This document shows positions 35,424-47,682 of a DNA stretch of 64,000 nucleotides, in pieces. The first letter of the stretch is position 1, and every line of letters begins with the position of its first letter. A program made the position numbers and the translations under genes. Source of the DNA: Primulina eburnea (taxonomy: Eukaryota; Streptophyta; Magnoliopsida; Lamiales; Gesneriaceae); the NCBI RefSeq assembly GCF_022965805.1, contig NW_027331452.1, positions 124,001-188,000 of the forward strand, read 5' to 3'. Under the pieces are notes generated by a model, which saw nothing but the letters and a program-made list of their open reading frames with translations, was not told where the DNA came from and searched no databases.

Positions 35424-38400
35424 TCATAAGAACAGCTCGGGATGCCTCTGTCTCATTTCAGACTCTGTCTCCCAAGTTGCTTCCTCGATGCCATGACGAC
35501 TCCATTGAATCTTCACTAACGGAATAGTCTTTGTCCTGAGCTTCTTTTCTTTCCGATCAAGAATCTGCATCGGTCTTTCAACGTAGCTCAAGGTCTGATC
35601 CAGCTCGGCTTCATCAGGTTGAATGACATGAGAATCATCCGGCATATATTTGCGTAACATCGACACGTGAAAAACATCATGTATACCGGATAGTGAAGGA
35701 GGAAGAGCAAGTCTGTAAGCTCGATCGCCAATTTTCTCAAGAATCTCATACGGACCGACGTATCTAGGAGACAACTTTCCTCGCTTGCCAAATCTGACAA
35801 CGCCTCTGAAAGGTGAAATCTTCAAAAATACTCTGTCTCCCTGTTCGAATACTAACGGTCTACGTCTAATATTGGCGTACTTCGCTTGCCTATCCTGTGC
35901 CGTCTTCATTCGTTTCTGAATGATCTTCACTTTTTCTGTCATCTCACGAATCATATCAGGCCCTAACTCTGGTACCTCAGAAATATCATCCCAGTACAAC
36001 GGAGATCTGCACTTCTTTCCGTATAAAGCTTCGAACGGTGCCATCTCAATGCTAGTCTGATAGCTGTTGTTGTATGAAAACTCACACAACGGCAATGAAT
36101 CTTGCCAACTAGTACCAAAGTCTAGTACTACAGCTCTCATCATATCCTCTAAAGTCTGGATAGTCCGTTCTGACTGTCCGTCTGTCTGGGGATGATAAGC
36201 AGTGCTCAGGTGTAAAGTCGTACCCAAAGCCTGCTGCAAGCTGTGCCAAAAGTGAGAAGTGAATCGTGGATCACGATCTGATACGATCGACTTCGGCACA
36301 CCATGCAATCTGACGACCTCTTTGACATACAACTCTGCCATCTGATCATGTCGATAGGTCATCCTGTATGGAATAAAGCACGCTGATTTGGTCAGTCTGT
36401 CTATCACAACCCAAATCGCGTCACAGCCCCGCGAAGATCGAGGTAACTTCGTCACGAAATCCATGGAAATGTGGTCCCATTTCCATTCAGGAACAGACAA
36501 ACTCTGAAGTAGACCTCCGGGCTTCTTTCTCTCTGCCTTCACCTGTTGGCAATTCAGACATCTAGACACAAATTCTGCAATGTCTGTCTTCATCTGTTTC
36601 CACCAGAATTGTGTCTTCAAGTCATTGTACATCTTCCTGCCTCCAGGATGAATGCTGAACCGACTACAATGTGCCTCCGACATGATCTGTCGTCTCAAAT
36701 CTGAAACATCTGGCACCACTAGGCGGTTATGCACATACAGAACAGAATCTCTGACCTGATATTCTGAGATATGACCAGCTCTGACCATATCAATCGATCT
36801 CTGTACATTCGGATCAGTTCTCTGTGCTTCTTTGATCCTCGAAATCAAGTCTGGCTCAATCTGAATCGCAGCAAGTCGCAACGGTCTACTCTCTGTATTA
36901 AATGTCAATCCAGACAAACAACAATCTTCTACTAAACTCGATACACCTATAGTCGACAAGGACAAAGAACATACCTTTCGACTCAAGGCGTCTGCCGCTG
37001 CATTCGACTTTCCTGGATGGTACTTGATCTCGCAATCAAAATCTTTCAGCAGATCAAGCCATCGTCGCTGCCTCATGTTCAACTCTGACTGAGAAAAGAG
37101 ATACTTCAAGCTCTTATGATCGGAATAGATCTCAAATTTCTCGCCATATAGGTAATGACGCCAGATCTTAAGTGCAAACACAATCGCCGCCAATTCAAGA
37201 TCATGAATCGGATAACGAGTCTCGTGCGGCTTCAGTTGTCTAGAGGCGTATGCTATCACGTGCCCTCGCTGCATAAGAACACATCCTAACCCTCTGTGAG
37301 ATGCGTCACAGTATACAACGAACTCACCTGTACCTGCAGGAATCGTCAAGACAGGCGCACTAGTCAGCCTCTTCTTCAGCTCTACAAAACTGGCTTCACA
37401 ATCTTCGGACCACACAAATGGCATATTCTTCTGTGTCAACTGGGTGATAGGCTTCGCTATACTGGAGAAATCTCGGATAAAACGTCGATAATACCCGGCT
37501 AGACCCATGAAACTGCGTATCTCAGGCACCGAAGTCGGTCTCGGCCAACTGATCACAGCCTCAACTTTACTCGGATCTACCGCAATACCATCTCCAGATA
37601 TAATATGCCCCAAGAAGACAACCTGTCGCAACCAGAATTCACATTTGGACAGTTTGGCATACAACTGCTCCTGTCGCAAAGTCTTCAGCACGATTCTCAG
37701 ATGATCTGCATGCTCAGTCAAACTCTTCGAATACACCAAAATGTCGTCAATAAACACAATCACAAAATCATCTAAATATCTCTGAAAAATGCGGTTCATC
37801 AAACTCATAAACACCGCAGGTGCATTCGTCAAACCGAAAGGCATAACAACAAACTCGTAGTGTCCATACCTGGTTCGGAATGCAGTCTTCGGAATATCAA
37901 CGTCTCTAACTCGGAGTTGATGATACCCTGATCTCAAATCAATCTTCGAGTATACCGAAGATCCCTGTAGTTGATCAAACAAGTCGTCGATGCGCGGCAA
38001 AGGATACTTGTTCTTCACTGTTGCCTTATTCAACTGCCTGTAATCAATACACAGTCGCATCGAGCCATCTTTCTTTCTAACGAAAAGCACCGGTGCACCC
38101 CAAGGTGATACACTGGGTCTGATATATCCCTTGGACAGAAGATCCTCCAACTGTGCTTTCAACTCTTTCAGCTCTATCGGTGCCATCCTATATGGAGCTC
38201 TCGAAATAGGAACAGAACCGGGCATAAGATCTATGCTGAAATCTACCTCTCGAACCGGAGGCAACCCTGGAATCTCATCAGGAAAAACATCTGCAAACTC
38301 GCAAACCACTGGCAAATCTGCCAATGCTGGGCTCGACTTCAGTAGATCTACTGAATATACGAGAAAGCCCTCTGCTCCTCTCTGAAGTAATCTACTCATA

Positions 38401-39944
38401 GTCAGAGCAGATACTAAGGGAATCCGAGATCTGGAACCCTTGCCGTAAAATTTCCACTCGTCTGTCATTTCGGGTCTGAATCTGACAATCTTGTGGAAAC
38501 AATCTACAGTGGCCCTGTACTTGGTCAACATGTCTATGCCAACTATACAGTCAAAATCAGCTAAACCAAGTACTACACAATCAAGATCAATCTCATGCCC
38601 CTCAAACTGAAGCATACAGTGCCTAACAGTAGTCACAGATATCAAGCCACTTCCCAACGGAGAAGCTATAGACACTACTGTCGACATTGACTCAACAGGC
38701 AATGCATGTCTCAATGCAAAATGTTCAGATATGAATGTATGTGATGCCCCTGTGTCTATCAACACATATGCAGGATAACCGCAAAGGAAACAATTACCTG
38801 CAATGACGTCATCTGGCGCCTCCTGCGCCTGCTCCTCTGTCAGGGCAAAAACACGTGCCTGCTGTCGAGGAGGCTGACTCACCGTCTGACTACCTCCTGG
38901 CCTCTGCTGGGTCTGTGTAGAGGGTGGCTGAAAGGAGTGTACAGAGGATGCCTGTCTCTCCATCTGTGGCGCTGGTGCTGATGATCCTGTACTCTGGAAT
39001 CGTGATGCACCTCTCTGGGGACAAACTCTGGCAAAGTGTCCCGGTTGCCTACAGATGTTGCAGCGTCCCAGAACTCCTTGACATTGCTCCGTCGCGTGTC
39101 GCCCTCCGCATGAACCACAGTATGCGCCACTATACTCTGACCCCTGACCTCTCTGTCGGGATCCACTCGAACTCGATGAACTGCTCCCAGATTTCTTAAA
39201 CTGTTTGCCCTTGGCCTTCAGAAAATCCTTCTTGCCACTACCACTAGCTCCACTGTCAAAACGAGGAGGAGGTGGTGGAAACTGCACGGTCGTGGACTGT
39301 GGCGGTCTCTGCCCCTGAACACCGTAGGAAGCTCCTCGCTGCCTGATCAAGCCAGCCTCTGCTCCCTTTGCTCGGTTCAGTGCCTCCGAAAAAGTACTAG
39401 GACGGCCCGTGTTCACCAAAGTAAAGACATCGGGATTCAGCCCGTTGATGAACTGATCGGCCACTGCCTCGTCGTTCCCGGCCACATGCGGTGCAAATCG
39501 TAGCAATGCAGAAAATTTAGCAACATACTCCTCGATGTTCCACTGTCCCTGCTTTAGATTCGCAAATTCAGCTCCCTTGTCTTTCCGGTACGAAACGGGA
39601 AAGAAGCGCTGATAGAACTCATCTTTGAAAACTTTCCACGTGATATCACTGCCTCGGTGCTCCAAGGCTCTCTTCGTAGTCAACCACCAGCTCTTTGCAA
39701 CCTCTTGCATCTGATGCCCTATCAGCTTCACACGTCGCTCGTCAGTATAGGCCAAAGACTCAAACAGCATCTCGATATCATCGAGCCAACTCTCGCACTC
39801 TACTGCACTCTCGGTGCCCTTCAGGGTAGGCGGATGGAAAGACTGGAATCTCTTCAATAAAGTCTCCATCGGTGTAGCGGTAACATCCATCTGTACACCG
39901 GACGTGCTACCCTGCTCTGGCTGTGGCACTCGTCTAGGCGGCAT
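35424..39944 (-). CDS. gag-pol: Intact gag-pol polyprotein of gypsy element F (chromovirus, 1506 aa)
   Basis: It encodes everything needed for particle formation, cDNA synthesis and integration of an LTR retrotransposon. By residue: gag about 48-170; Ser/Gly-rich linker; zinc knuckles 276-288 and 295-308; protease D-T-G-A 397-400; RT about 600-780 with F-I-D-D 731-734. RNase H has acidic residues near D880, E917 and D942. The integrase zinc site is H1092, H1099, C1129, C1132 and its catalytic D1162, D1223, E1259 have 35 residues between the last two. A chromodomain-like tail covers about 1459-1506. The start chosen is [11 protein letters not shown], shared by C and H; an upstream in-frame ATG would add only five residues. 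No stop or frameshift is seen. Gag and pol are in one frame, so protease cleavage must separate them. Confidence 0.97.
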   Translation of the reverse strand: MPPRRVPQPEQGSTSGVQMDVTATPMETLLKRFQSFHPPTLKGTESAVECESWLDDIEMLFESLAYTDERRVKLIGHQMQEVAKSWWLTTKRALEHRGSDITWKVFKDEFYQRFFPVSYRKDKGAEFANLKQGQWNIEEYVAKFSALLRFAPHVAGNDEAVADQFINGLNPDVFTLVNTGRPSTFSEALNRAKGAEAGLIRQRGASYGVQGQRPPQSTTVQFPPPPPRFDSGASGSGKKDFLKAKGKQFKKSGSSSSSSSGSRQRGQGSEYSGAYCGSCGGRHATEQCQGVLGRCNICRQPGHFARVCPQRGASRFQSTGSSAPAPQMERQASSVHSFQPPSTQTQQRPGGSQTVSQPPRQQARVFALTEEQAQEAPDDVIAGNCFLCGYPAYVLIDTGASHTFISEHFALRHALPVESMSTVVSIASPLGSGLISVTTVRHCMLQFEGHEIDLDCVVLGLADFDCIVGIDMLTKYRATVDCFHKIVRFRPEMTDEWKFYGKGSRSRIPLVSALTMSRLLQRGAEGFLVYSVDLLKSSPALADLPVVCEFADVFPDEIPGLPPVREVDFSIDLMPGSVPISRAPYRMAPIELKELKAQLEDLLSKGYIRPSVSPWGAPVLFVRKKDGSMRLCIDYRQLNKATVKNKYPLPRIDDLFDQLQGSSVYSKIDLRSGYHQLRVRDVDIPKTAFRTRYGHYEFVVMPFGLTNAPAVFMSLMNRIFQRYLDDFVIVFIDDILVYSKSLTEHADHLRIVLKTLRQEQLYAKLSKCEFWLRQVVFLGHIISGDGIAVDPSKVEAVISWPRPTSVPEIRSFMGLAGYYRRFIRDFSSIAKPITQLTQKNMPFVWSEDCEASFVELKKRLTSAPVLTIPAGTGEFVVYCDASHRGLGCVLMQRGHVIAYASRQLKPHETRYPIHDLELAAIVFALKIWRHYLYGEKFEIYSDHKSLKYLFSQSELNMRQRRWLDLLKDFDCEIKYHPGKSNAAADALSRKVCSLSLSTIGVSSLVEDCCLSGLTFNTESRPLRLAAIQIEPDLISRIKEAQRTDPNVQRSIDMVRAGHISEYQVRDSVLYVHNRLVVPDVSDLRRQIMSEAHCSRFSIHPGGRKMYNDLKTQFWWKQMKTDIAEFVSRCLNCQQVKAERKKPGGLLQSLSVPEWKWDHISMDFVTKLPRSSRGCDAIWVVIDRLTKSACFIPYRMTYRHDQMAELYVKEVVRLHGVPKSIVSDRDPRFTSHFWHSLQQALGTTLHLSTAYHPQTDGQSERTIQTLEDMMRAVVLDFGTSWQDSLPLCEFSYNNSYQTSIEMAPFEALYGKKCRSPLYWDDISEVPELGPDMIREMTEKVKIIQKRMKTAQDRQAKYANIRRRPLVFEQGDRVFLKISPFRGVVRFGKRGKLSPRYVGPYEILEKIGDRAYRLALPPSLSGIHDVFHVSMLRKYMPDDSHVIQPDEAELDQTLSYVERPMQILDRKEKKLRTKTIPLVKIQWSRHGIEEATWETESEMRQRHPELFL

Positions 39945-40183
39945 AAATCTGATTATCAAACTGATTAGTACACAACCAATATCATCTGTCTCAGCCCTCC
40001 TCTGATCATATACCTCTGATCGAGAATTGGTTCTGATTCAGGCTTGAAATGCTGTAAATCAATTCAGATAATACAACCACATACAATAGGGAAAGCAGTA
40101 AATCATGCTAGCATCTCAAAAGCAAGGAAGATGACTCGATCTACCCCGCTCATTCTATTCTATCTCAGTCTACAAAACCTACT

Positions 40184-40195
40184 GCTCTGATACCA
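40184..40195 (-). other. Primer binding site of F (tRNA-iMet)
   Basis: TGGTATCAGAGC on the minus strand, five bases inside the 5' LTR. The leader 39945-40183 shows no further motif. Confidence 0.94.
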
Positions 40196-40200
40196 CCTGT

Positions 40201-41972
40201 TGTGGGGACCCGGGCTCTAACTCAATTCTTTTGGGATTTAATTGGATCTTTGTTCGAAAATGTGGGTCAAAAATTTGCTTTAAACATTAATTCTAATGTA
40301 TAGATAAAGCATAACATATCGTTAACTGAAATAAACAACATAATGTACATGCATATCTGTCTAGTACAATCATACACTAGTGTTCGAATCTCAAATACAA
40401 ACATAAGTAGTACAAGTTTCATAAGGAAACACTAGTAATCTGCAATGCCCGAGATCTCCACGCTATCATCATCTCTCATCTAGCTCGTGACCCCGATCCT
40501 GCCCCACCTGTTGCCATGCACACATACAGACACGACAACAGCCAGATAACTCCGGTGAGAACATATCCCAGTATAAAACATGGATGCATGCAATGTAATA
40601 AATCATGTACAATGCATAACATAAATCAAGTAACATGAATATACATCTAAACATGTAGTAGAATACAAATCTGTATTCTACATTCAAATCTTGACTCAAC
40701 TCTCTTGACTCGACTCTTTTCTAATCTAGGGATCCCGGTGTGAATAAGACGGTCTGTTACCTACCCAACCACTCGGGGCAACGGTACGTCTTATTCCTAG
40801 ACTTCGGTCAACTCTGTATCGAGGGTCTACACATATAGCAAATCTGCTCCTATGCGTTGATACACCGAAACGTCTAGTTTTGGCAAGTCTGCCAATCTCT
40901 CCTATCTCAGGACTCAAATATAAATCAATAAACAAGGCATTACATAATCAATGTAATAACAATCTAGTATGTGATTTAGGGAAACTCGTATCAAATCTGA
41001 ATCGAGTTGTGCAATCCCGTGACCACATGAATTATACCTTTCTTGTCGCACAGTCTGTGTCGAACCGAAATCTCGAATACCAAGTAGTCAATACAAATCT
41101 GAAATGGCATAAACAATGTGCACTTCAGTCATATACATCTCAAGCAAATCAATATACAACGCTAACATCGGTTTCAATGCAATTCGACGGCATACCGGCG
41201 GAATTCTTTTATACCGGTAACTCAAGAACATCATACTCAATCACAATCAACTCATCATCTCATCTAACATCTATATACATGCTGTAATCTGTATATTCTC
41301 AATCCAACACATGCTGGAAAATCGAACGTATAGCATACGGCGTCTGAAATTCGATCCGTTTACGTTTCTACGATGCTTAGTATATCAAGAACACATAATC
41401 TATGTCAAATCTGAATTCTTCCAACACATAATTTTCGAAACATGCTGGAAATGAACAATACTTACATCCTCTTGTAGCTTTGGTTGAGAGGAGTACCAAT
41501 CTGAACTCGAATTCAAGTTTGGATGGCTAAATCTTGCAAAAGATAAATTGTGAGATGGAAGAAGCCTTGGACTCTCTTCTGAATTCTCCCTCGGTGCTTA
41601 CTACTGAAAATGGAAGGAAATGAAGCCACATACCCTTGTATTGCATGGCAAGGAACAAGTGTCTTTATTTTTCATTTGACACGCACGACCGCGGGTGCGG
41701 TACACTAGCAGCGCGGGTGCGCTGTGCTCACGGCAGCCCTTGCATTTTCTGAAATTCTTGGACCGCGGGTGCGGTGATGTTATTACCGCGGGTGCGGTGT
41801 CTGTTCGCACAATTTTACAAATTTTCTGTCAATGCACCGCGGGTGCGGTCCTTCCTGTACCGCGGGTGCGGTGTGGCTTCGGCCCTGCTTTACAAATTCT
41901 GATCTAAATATCATGTATTCTCGTCGTTTCAAGTCTCACATCAATAACAACCGATAATTCTCGAGCCTTACA
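40201..41972 (-). repeat. 5' LTR of F (1772 bp)
   Basis: Same length as the 3' LTR with about six substitutions. Sense order: dyad array, donor-like GTAAGT (41465-41460), acceptor-like CATTTCAG ending at 41099, inverted repeat, hairpin (40541-40508), inner end. Confidence 0.97.
41688..41872 (-). promoter_or_regulatory. U3 dyad array of F 5' LTR, 6 copies
   Basis: Identical to the array of the 3' LTR. Confidence 0.88.
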
Positions 41973-42905
41973 TATAGACAAGATCAGATGGCGGAGATTT
42001 ATATTCGAGAGGTAGTCAGATTACATGGAGTGCCGAAGTCTATCGTATCCGATCGTGATCCCCGATTCACTTCACACTTCTGGCACAGGTTGCAGCAGGC
42101 CTTAGGTACGACATTACACCTGAGTACTGCTTACCATCCTCAGACAGACGGACAGTCAGAGCGAACTATCCAGACACTAGAGGATATGTTGAGAGCCGTA
42201 GTGCTAGATTTTGGCACTAGTTAGCAAGATTCTCTACCTCTTTGCGAATTTTCTTACAATAATAGCTATCAGACGAGCATCGAAATGGCACCGTTTGAAG
42301 CTTTATATGGAAAGAAGTGCAGATCTCCGCTATATTGGGATGATATCTCAGAAGTACCAGAACTGGGGCCAGATATGATTCGTGATATGACAGAAAAGGT
42401 GAAACTCATTCAGAAGAGGATGAAGACAGCACAAGATCGACAAGCAAAGTATGCCAATATCAGACGTAGACCGTTAGTATTTGAGGCAGGAGATAGAGTA
42501 TTCTTGAAGATTTCTCCATTCAGAGGCGTTGTTCGATTTGGCAAACGCGGGAAACTATCTCCTCGATACATTGGTCCTTACGAGATTCTTGAGAAGATTG
42601 GCGATCGAGCTTATCGACTTGCACTTCCTCCTTCTCTATCCGGGATACATGACGTGTTCCATGTATCAATGTTGCGAAGATATATGCCAGATGTTTCTCA
42701 TGTCATTCAACCTGACGAAGCTGAACTTGATCAGACTTTGAGCTACGTGGAACAACCGATACAGATTCTTGATTGGAAAGAAAAGAAACTCAGAACGAAG
42801 ATTATTCCACTTGTGAAAGTTCAGTGGAGTTGTCATGGCATCGAAGAAGCGACATGGGAGACAGAAGCAACCATGCGACAGAAACACCCCGAGTTATTTA
42901 TATGA
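41973..42905 (+). pseudogene. gag-pol: Element E gag-pol, part 3: integrase core and C-terminus
   Basis: Continues from 33549 after removal of [13 protein letters not shown], the second catalytic Asp in VSDRDPRF, the catalytic Glu in TDGQSER, then TAG at 42222-42224 where F and A have TGG. After the stop the frame goes on unbroken through the integrase C-terminal region and chromodomain-like tail to PELFI. The stop is a G-to-A transition (C-to-T on the other strand). Integrase from this copy would be truncated just after its catalytic core. Confidence 0.95.
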
Positions 42906-42969
42906 TGTAAGTATTTAGTCAGTTTTTGATTTTAATACTGTCTTAAATACTTTAACTGATTTATTTCAA

Positions 42970-43005
42970 GTTCGAGGACGAACTTAGGTCTTAGAGGGGG
43001 AGAAA
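42970..43005 (+). other. Dyad and polypurine tract of E
   Basis: GTTCG-AGGA-CGAAC at 42970-42983 is a perfect dyad. The purine tract AGAGGGGGAGAAA abuts the 3' LTR. Confidence 0.86.
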
Positions 43006-44897
43006 TGTAATGCCCAGAACACCGAGTGATCATTCTGAATGAATAGATGTGCTATGAATAATGGGCATAGAGATAAGAAATAAGAGATGGAGAAGTTTGG
43101 CTTGAAATGTAGAATTATGCAATAATAATTCGAAGCCATACCGCACCTGCGGTATAAGACAGCACCGCACCCGCGGTGTAAAGAGGGAAAATAAGATTTG
43201 GTGCGAAGCAAGACCGCACCCGCGGTCTTAACCATACCGCACCCGCGGTGTAAATACCGTAGGGGTATCGCACCCGCGGTCCCAACTTTACCGCACCCGC
43301 GGTCGATGCATTGTGAAAAATAAAAGAACTGCCGTGGGCACAGCGCACCCGCGCTCCTTAAGTCACCGCACCCGCGGTCATGCGTGGAACTTGGAAAATA
43401 AGGACACCTGCTCTTGCCATGCAAAGATGATATAGGTGTCTTCATTTCACCTATTTCAGATGCTGGAACTCGAGGGAAGCTCAGGAAAAGGGAACAAGGC
43501 TTCTTTCTTATTAAAATTGATTTTGTGCAAGATTTAGCCATTCGATTTTCATTCCGAGTTGAGATTCTTGATCCTCGCGTCAAAAGCTTCAAGGTGACGT
43601 AAGTTTCTTTCAATTCAAGCATGATTTGGAATATGGTGATTGGGGAAACTTTAATATGTTCATAGATATGTGTTCTGGTGATGATTTTGAACATATACTC
43701 GAAAACGGATCGAAGAAATAGCATCGTATGCATTTATTAGGAATTCCAGCATGTTTAGAACTAAATTATGTAGATTTTGGATAGTATCATATGACTATGA
43801 TGATGATTATGGGTTGAGAATTAAGATGTATTACTATATGCTGTGAGTTGGACTGATCGGTATTGAGAAATCATGTCGTTATGCCGTCAGATTGTGCCAA
43901 GATCACGTGTAGAATTAGATAGGTGTTGAATTGAATAGGGAATTGATATTGTATGTATCTACATTTCCATTTCAGATTCGTATTGTCAACCGTGACAGCA
44001 ACTGTGCGACAAGAAAGGTATAGTACATGTTTTGTTTGGGGAATCATGACTCAAATGAGATCACATTTGAGTTTCCCAACCAAAATCACATACTTGTTTT
44101 ATTGTTTATACCTTGATATGATTATGATTGTTATAGATTTGTTTATAGAACTTATATGCAGATCTTGCTATGCTTTGTTTACAGATCATGTAGCATTGCA
44201 TTATGCTTGTTTACAGATTTTGTATTCATGCATTAAGATAGGGCAGTCTGGAGATCAGGCAGACTACTAGATGTTCGGCGATATCACAGCTTAGGGGAAG
44301 ATCACCGCCCCTATTGTAGACGTGGATACAGATCAGGCCGAAATCTAGGAATAAGACGTACAGCACCACGATTGGTAGGGTAGGTGACAGACAGTGACGT
44401 CTTATTCACAACGGGATCCCTAGAGTTTTAGTCGAGTCGCATCTAGACATGATTAGACTCGCATTGCATGATTATATATGAATGACATTCATATTAGCAT
44501 GTTTCATGTTTTAGATTGTTTTATTGCATGTATACATGTTTATACTGGATTTGTTCTCACCGGTTTTCCGGCTGTTGTTATGTCTGTATGTGTGCATAAC
44601 AACAGGTGGGGCAGGATCTGGGTCACGACAGAGATGAGCGATGGACATAGCGTGGAGATCACGGGCGTAGCAGATGGACCAGTAGTTGTCTTTTATTATG
44701 TACTGTCTTTTAATACTGGTCAGTTGAGTACATACAGAATAAGACATGTATATTATGTTTGTATGTTGTAAAATAAATAAAGAACTGATGTTGTTTAGTT
44801 ACATTTGAGTTAATGTAAAAAGCGAAAATTTGACCCACTTTTTATATTATTGATCCATTTAATCCCAAGATAAAGAATTAGAGCCCGGGTCCCCACA
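43006..44897 (+). repeat. 3' LTR of E, complete (1892 bp)
   Basis: Starts TGTAATGCCCAGAACACC and ends GGGTCCCCACA. It contains the dyad array, donor-like GTAAGT with GT at 43599, acceptor-like CATTTCAG ending at 43975, and the hairpin 44572-44605. Confidence 0.96.
43140..43378 (+). promoter_or_regulatory. U3 dyad array of E 3' LTR, 8 copies
   Basis: Has one more dyad and a 35-base spacer than the 5' LTR array of the same element. Confidence 0.88.
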
Positions 44898-44902
44898 CTA
44901 GA

Positions 44903-46381
44903 ATTGCATGTGATTCAGATATGGTGTATCTACTACTGTAGATATCGTATAATTGAAGTCAGATTAAAGAACAGACTATGTCTGTAATTGTTATGATTTT
45001 TGAAAGATAGTGACTGAGATTCTATATTAGAATTGTGTTAGTATTCAGAGTATGATTGTATTGACACCGGTTATGAGTTTCAGTCTTATATTTGTGATGT
45101 TCAGATTGACGGGGTTATTCAGATTTTATTGTTATGCCGTCGAAACATCAGTTGATTTAGATTGATCAGATTCAGATATGAGTTCGATTAGATTGTGATA
45201 TCATTGATATGAATCAGATTGTACATTGTTCAGATATTGATCAGATTATGTACTGAGTTGAGTATTGATCAGAACAGATTGTGTATTGAGTTATTTACTG
45301 ATACAGTGTATTCGATATTGTCATTTCAGATTTGATATGGACAGAGTTGAATACAAGACTTCGTCTTCGTCAGACCGGGACGACAAAGGTATAATTCATG
45401 TGATATTCGGGAAGAAACAACTCAATCGAGATCATCCTTGAGTTGCCCAATAAATCACATACTATATTCTTGTTTATGTTTTATCTTATTATGCTTTGTG
45501 TACAGATCATGTTGCATTGCATTAAGATGATCATGCTTGTTTACAGATTTTGTATTCATGCATTTAAGATAGGACAGTTTGGAGATCAGCCAGACTGCTA
45601 GACGTTCGGCGATATCTCAGCTTAGGGGAAGATCACCGCCCCTTTGTAGATGTGGATACAGATCAGGCCGAAGTCTAGGAATAAGACGTACAACACCTCG
45701 ATTGGTAGGGTAGGTGACAGACAGTGACGTCTTAGTCACACCGGGATCCCTAGAGTTATAGATCGAGTCAAGTCTAGACATGATTTGATTAGAACTGCAT
45801 GCTTATATGGATGTGGCTCCTAGACCATGGGACCCATCATTACTGCTTTCAGTTGGGTTAGCATGTTTTATGATTAAGATTGTGTATATGCATGTTTATC
45901 TGAATTGAGTTGCATGCTTATTTGATTAATTTCATAGACTATGAAATAGATTGTTTCTATACATGATAGCGTGTTTTATAAATTAGATTGTTTCTATACA
46001 TGCTTACCATGTTTTATACTGGGATTTATTCTCACCGGAGTTATCCGGCTGTTGTCTTGTTTTGTAGGTGTGCATGACACCAGGTGGGGCTGGATCAGGG
46101 TCGAGATGACGATGAGAGAAGACGAGTTAGCGTGGTGATTCCGGACTTGTAGTAGACTTGGTTTATTACTTGAATTTAGTATTTGAACCTTAGACTAGTT
46201 TGAATTAGAAGTGTGTTGTACAAGACTTGTATAATTATTATACTGATTTGTATAATAGATAGATGCCATTACCTTCCGCACTTTATTTTAAAAAGAAAAA
46301 TTTTTAGACCCTGTTTTATCTTAATTGATAATTAAATCCCAAAAATGATTAATAAGACAGATCAGCGTCCGGGTCCCCACA
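44903..46381 (+). repeat. 5' LTR of D, second part
   Basis: D continues after the E insertion and the second TSD copy. It holds the acceptor-like CATTTCAG ending at 45329 and decayed versions of the inverted repeat (near 45687 and 45727) and hairpin. It ends GGGTCCCCACA before the PBS. Confidence 0.9.
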
Positions 46382-46386
46382 ACAGG

Positions 46387-46398
46387 TGGTATCAGAGC
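46387..46398 (+). other. Primer binding site of D (tRNA-iMet)
   Basis: TGGTATCAGAGC, five bases after the LTR end. It is intact although the coding region behind it is not. Confidence 0.92.
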
Positions 46399-46744
46399 GG
46401 ATAGTTCCTTTAGACTTAGATTATCAGAGCGATAGATCCTTTAGATTGAGATAGTCAGAGTTGATAGATTTTTAGACTGAGATAGAAGAGAAGGAGCGGG
46501 GTAGATTGAATTTTCTTTCCTTGCATGTGATTGCTAGCATGAGAATTATGTTAATGTTGACTTGCATGATGTGTCCTAGCATGATTTATCGCTTTCCCTA
46601 GGACATGTTGTTTGTTATCTGAGTTGATTGCAGCATGTGATGGTTAAGCCTGAATCAGAACCGAGTCTGAATCAGAGGTATATGATCAGAGGAGGGCTGA
46701 GACAGACTGTATAGATTGGGTACTAATCTGTTTGATATTCAGAT

Positions 46745-47682
46745 ATACCGCCTCGGAGATTTCCAGAAAGGGGTAGCACTTCGTCTGAACAGATGGATGT
46801 ATCAGAAGCTCAGCTAGAAGAAAAGATGAAAGAGTTTGAGTTATTACAGCCGCCGATTCTGAGTGGTACTGAGACATCTGAAGATTGTCAGAACTGGTTT
46901 GATGATATAGAAATCTTGTTCGATTTGCTTGATTGTACAGATGAACAGAGGGTTAAAATGGTGCCTTATCAGTTACGAGAAGCCGCCAGGAGTTGGTGGA
47001 TTACCAGTAGAAGAATGTGGGCACAGAGAGGTACAGTGATGTCGTGGGAAATATTCAGAACTGAATTCTATCGAAGGTTTTTCTCAGCTTCGTATCGAGA
47101 TAACAAGAAATTAGAGTTTGAGAATTTGAGCCAAGGGCAGCTGAATATTGACCAATATATTGCTAAATTCTCTACTCTACTGCATTTTGCTCCTCATTTA
47201 GCTGGGAATGATGAAGCTGTAGTGAATCAATTCATCAGAGGGTTGAATTCATGAATTTGCAACGACCGTACCATTTTGCTGAGATCTTGAGTAGAGCAAA
47301 GAGAGCGGAGATGAGTCTGATTAGACAATTGACCAGGTTGTGTGTGAAGCCACCCCAGACACAGCAGTCCCCTCTTGGAATTGAGCGTGGCAGCACGAGT
47401 GGAAAGCAAGATTTGCTGAAAGTTCAAAAGAAGCCATTCAAGAAGTTGGGAAGTGGTTCCTCTAGCTCGAGTGGTTCTAGCCCAAGTTATATTGGAGGGT
47501 ATTGCAGCACTTGCGGAGGAAGACATCCCACGGAGCTATGCCAGGGAGTTACTGGTAGTTGTCGTATCTGTCGACAGCCGGGGCACTTTGCTAAAGTTTG
47601 TCCCCAGAGAGGTTCCCGAAGATTTCAGGGAGCAGGACCATCTGGATATGGTGATCGAAGAACAGCCCCAGGAGACACTTGA
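46745..47682 (+). pseudogene. gag: Element D gag, start codon lost and frameshifted
   Basis: Homologous to the gag of A, C, F and H but strongly diverged. The start codon position reads ATA (46745-46747) before CCG CCT CGG. The frame runs through the gag domain (WFDDIEILFDLLD, FYRRFFSASYRD, QFIRGLN) to a stop at 47252-47254 next to a small deletion. It then continues in another frame through a Ser-rich linker and two zinc knuckles ([27 protein letters not shown]) to 47682. An internal ATG at 46793 could give about 154 residues. The zinc-knuckle residues are all kept. Confidence 0.88.

Larger units (their letters stand above)
33550..41972 (-). mobile_element. Gypsy element F, complete and intact, TSD tatag (8.4 kb)
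   Basis: Two LTRs of 1772 bp each, PBS, single intact gag-pol, polypurine tract, and TSD tatag at 33545-33549 and 41973-41977. The LTRs differ at about six positions by eye. It is the best candidate for an active autonomous copy in the window and is one of the last insertions (inside E inside D inside G2a). Confidence 0.98.
22994..44897 (+). mobile_element. Gypsy element E, TSD ctaga, carrying F and a 6.4-kb foreign block
   Basis: Flanked by ctaga at 22989-22993 and 44898-44902, inside the D 5' LTR. A deletion of roughly 1.4-1.5 kb joins the 5' LTR at 24724 to the end of gag, removing the LTR inner end, PBS, leader and most of gag. A foreign block replaces about 85 bases of RT, and F interrupts integrase. 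It cannot prime reverse transcription itself. Confidence 0.95.

Noticed and set aside
37296..38385. Plus-strand ORFs antisense to gag-pol (for example 37507-37704, 38131-38385) recurring in several elements
   Set aside because: Their recurrence follows from conservation of the sense gag-pol frame; no independent start, promoter or codon signal.
35424..39944. Plant pararetrovirus (caulimovirus) as an alternative for the RT-bearing ORFs
   Set aside because: Integrase with D,D-35-E, LTRs, TSDs and no movement protein identify Ty3/gypsy retrotransposons.
42984..43733. A 249-codon minus ORF (and 23103-23672, 13362-13550, 20062-20250, 58823-59119) rich in DRGCG/TAGAV repeats
   Set aside because: Antisense to LTRs of plus-strand elements or through dyad arrays; the repeats are the dyads translated. 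Copies differ by stops and frames between LTRs, so no coding constraint.
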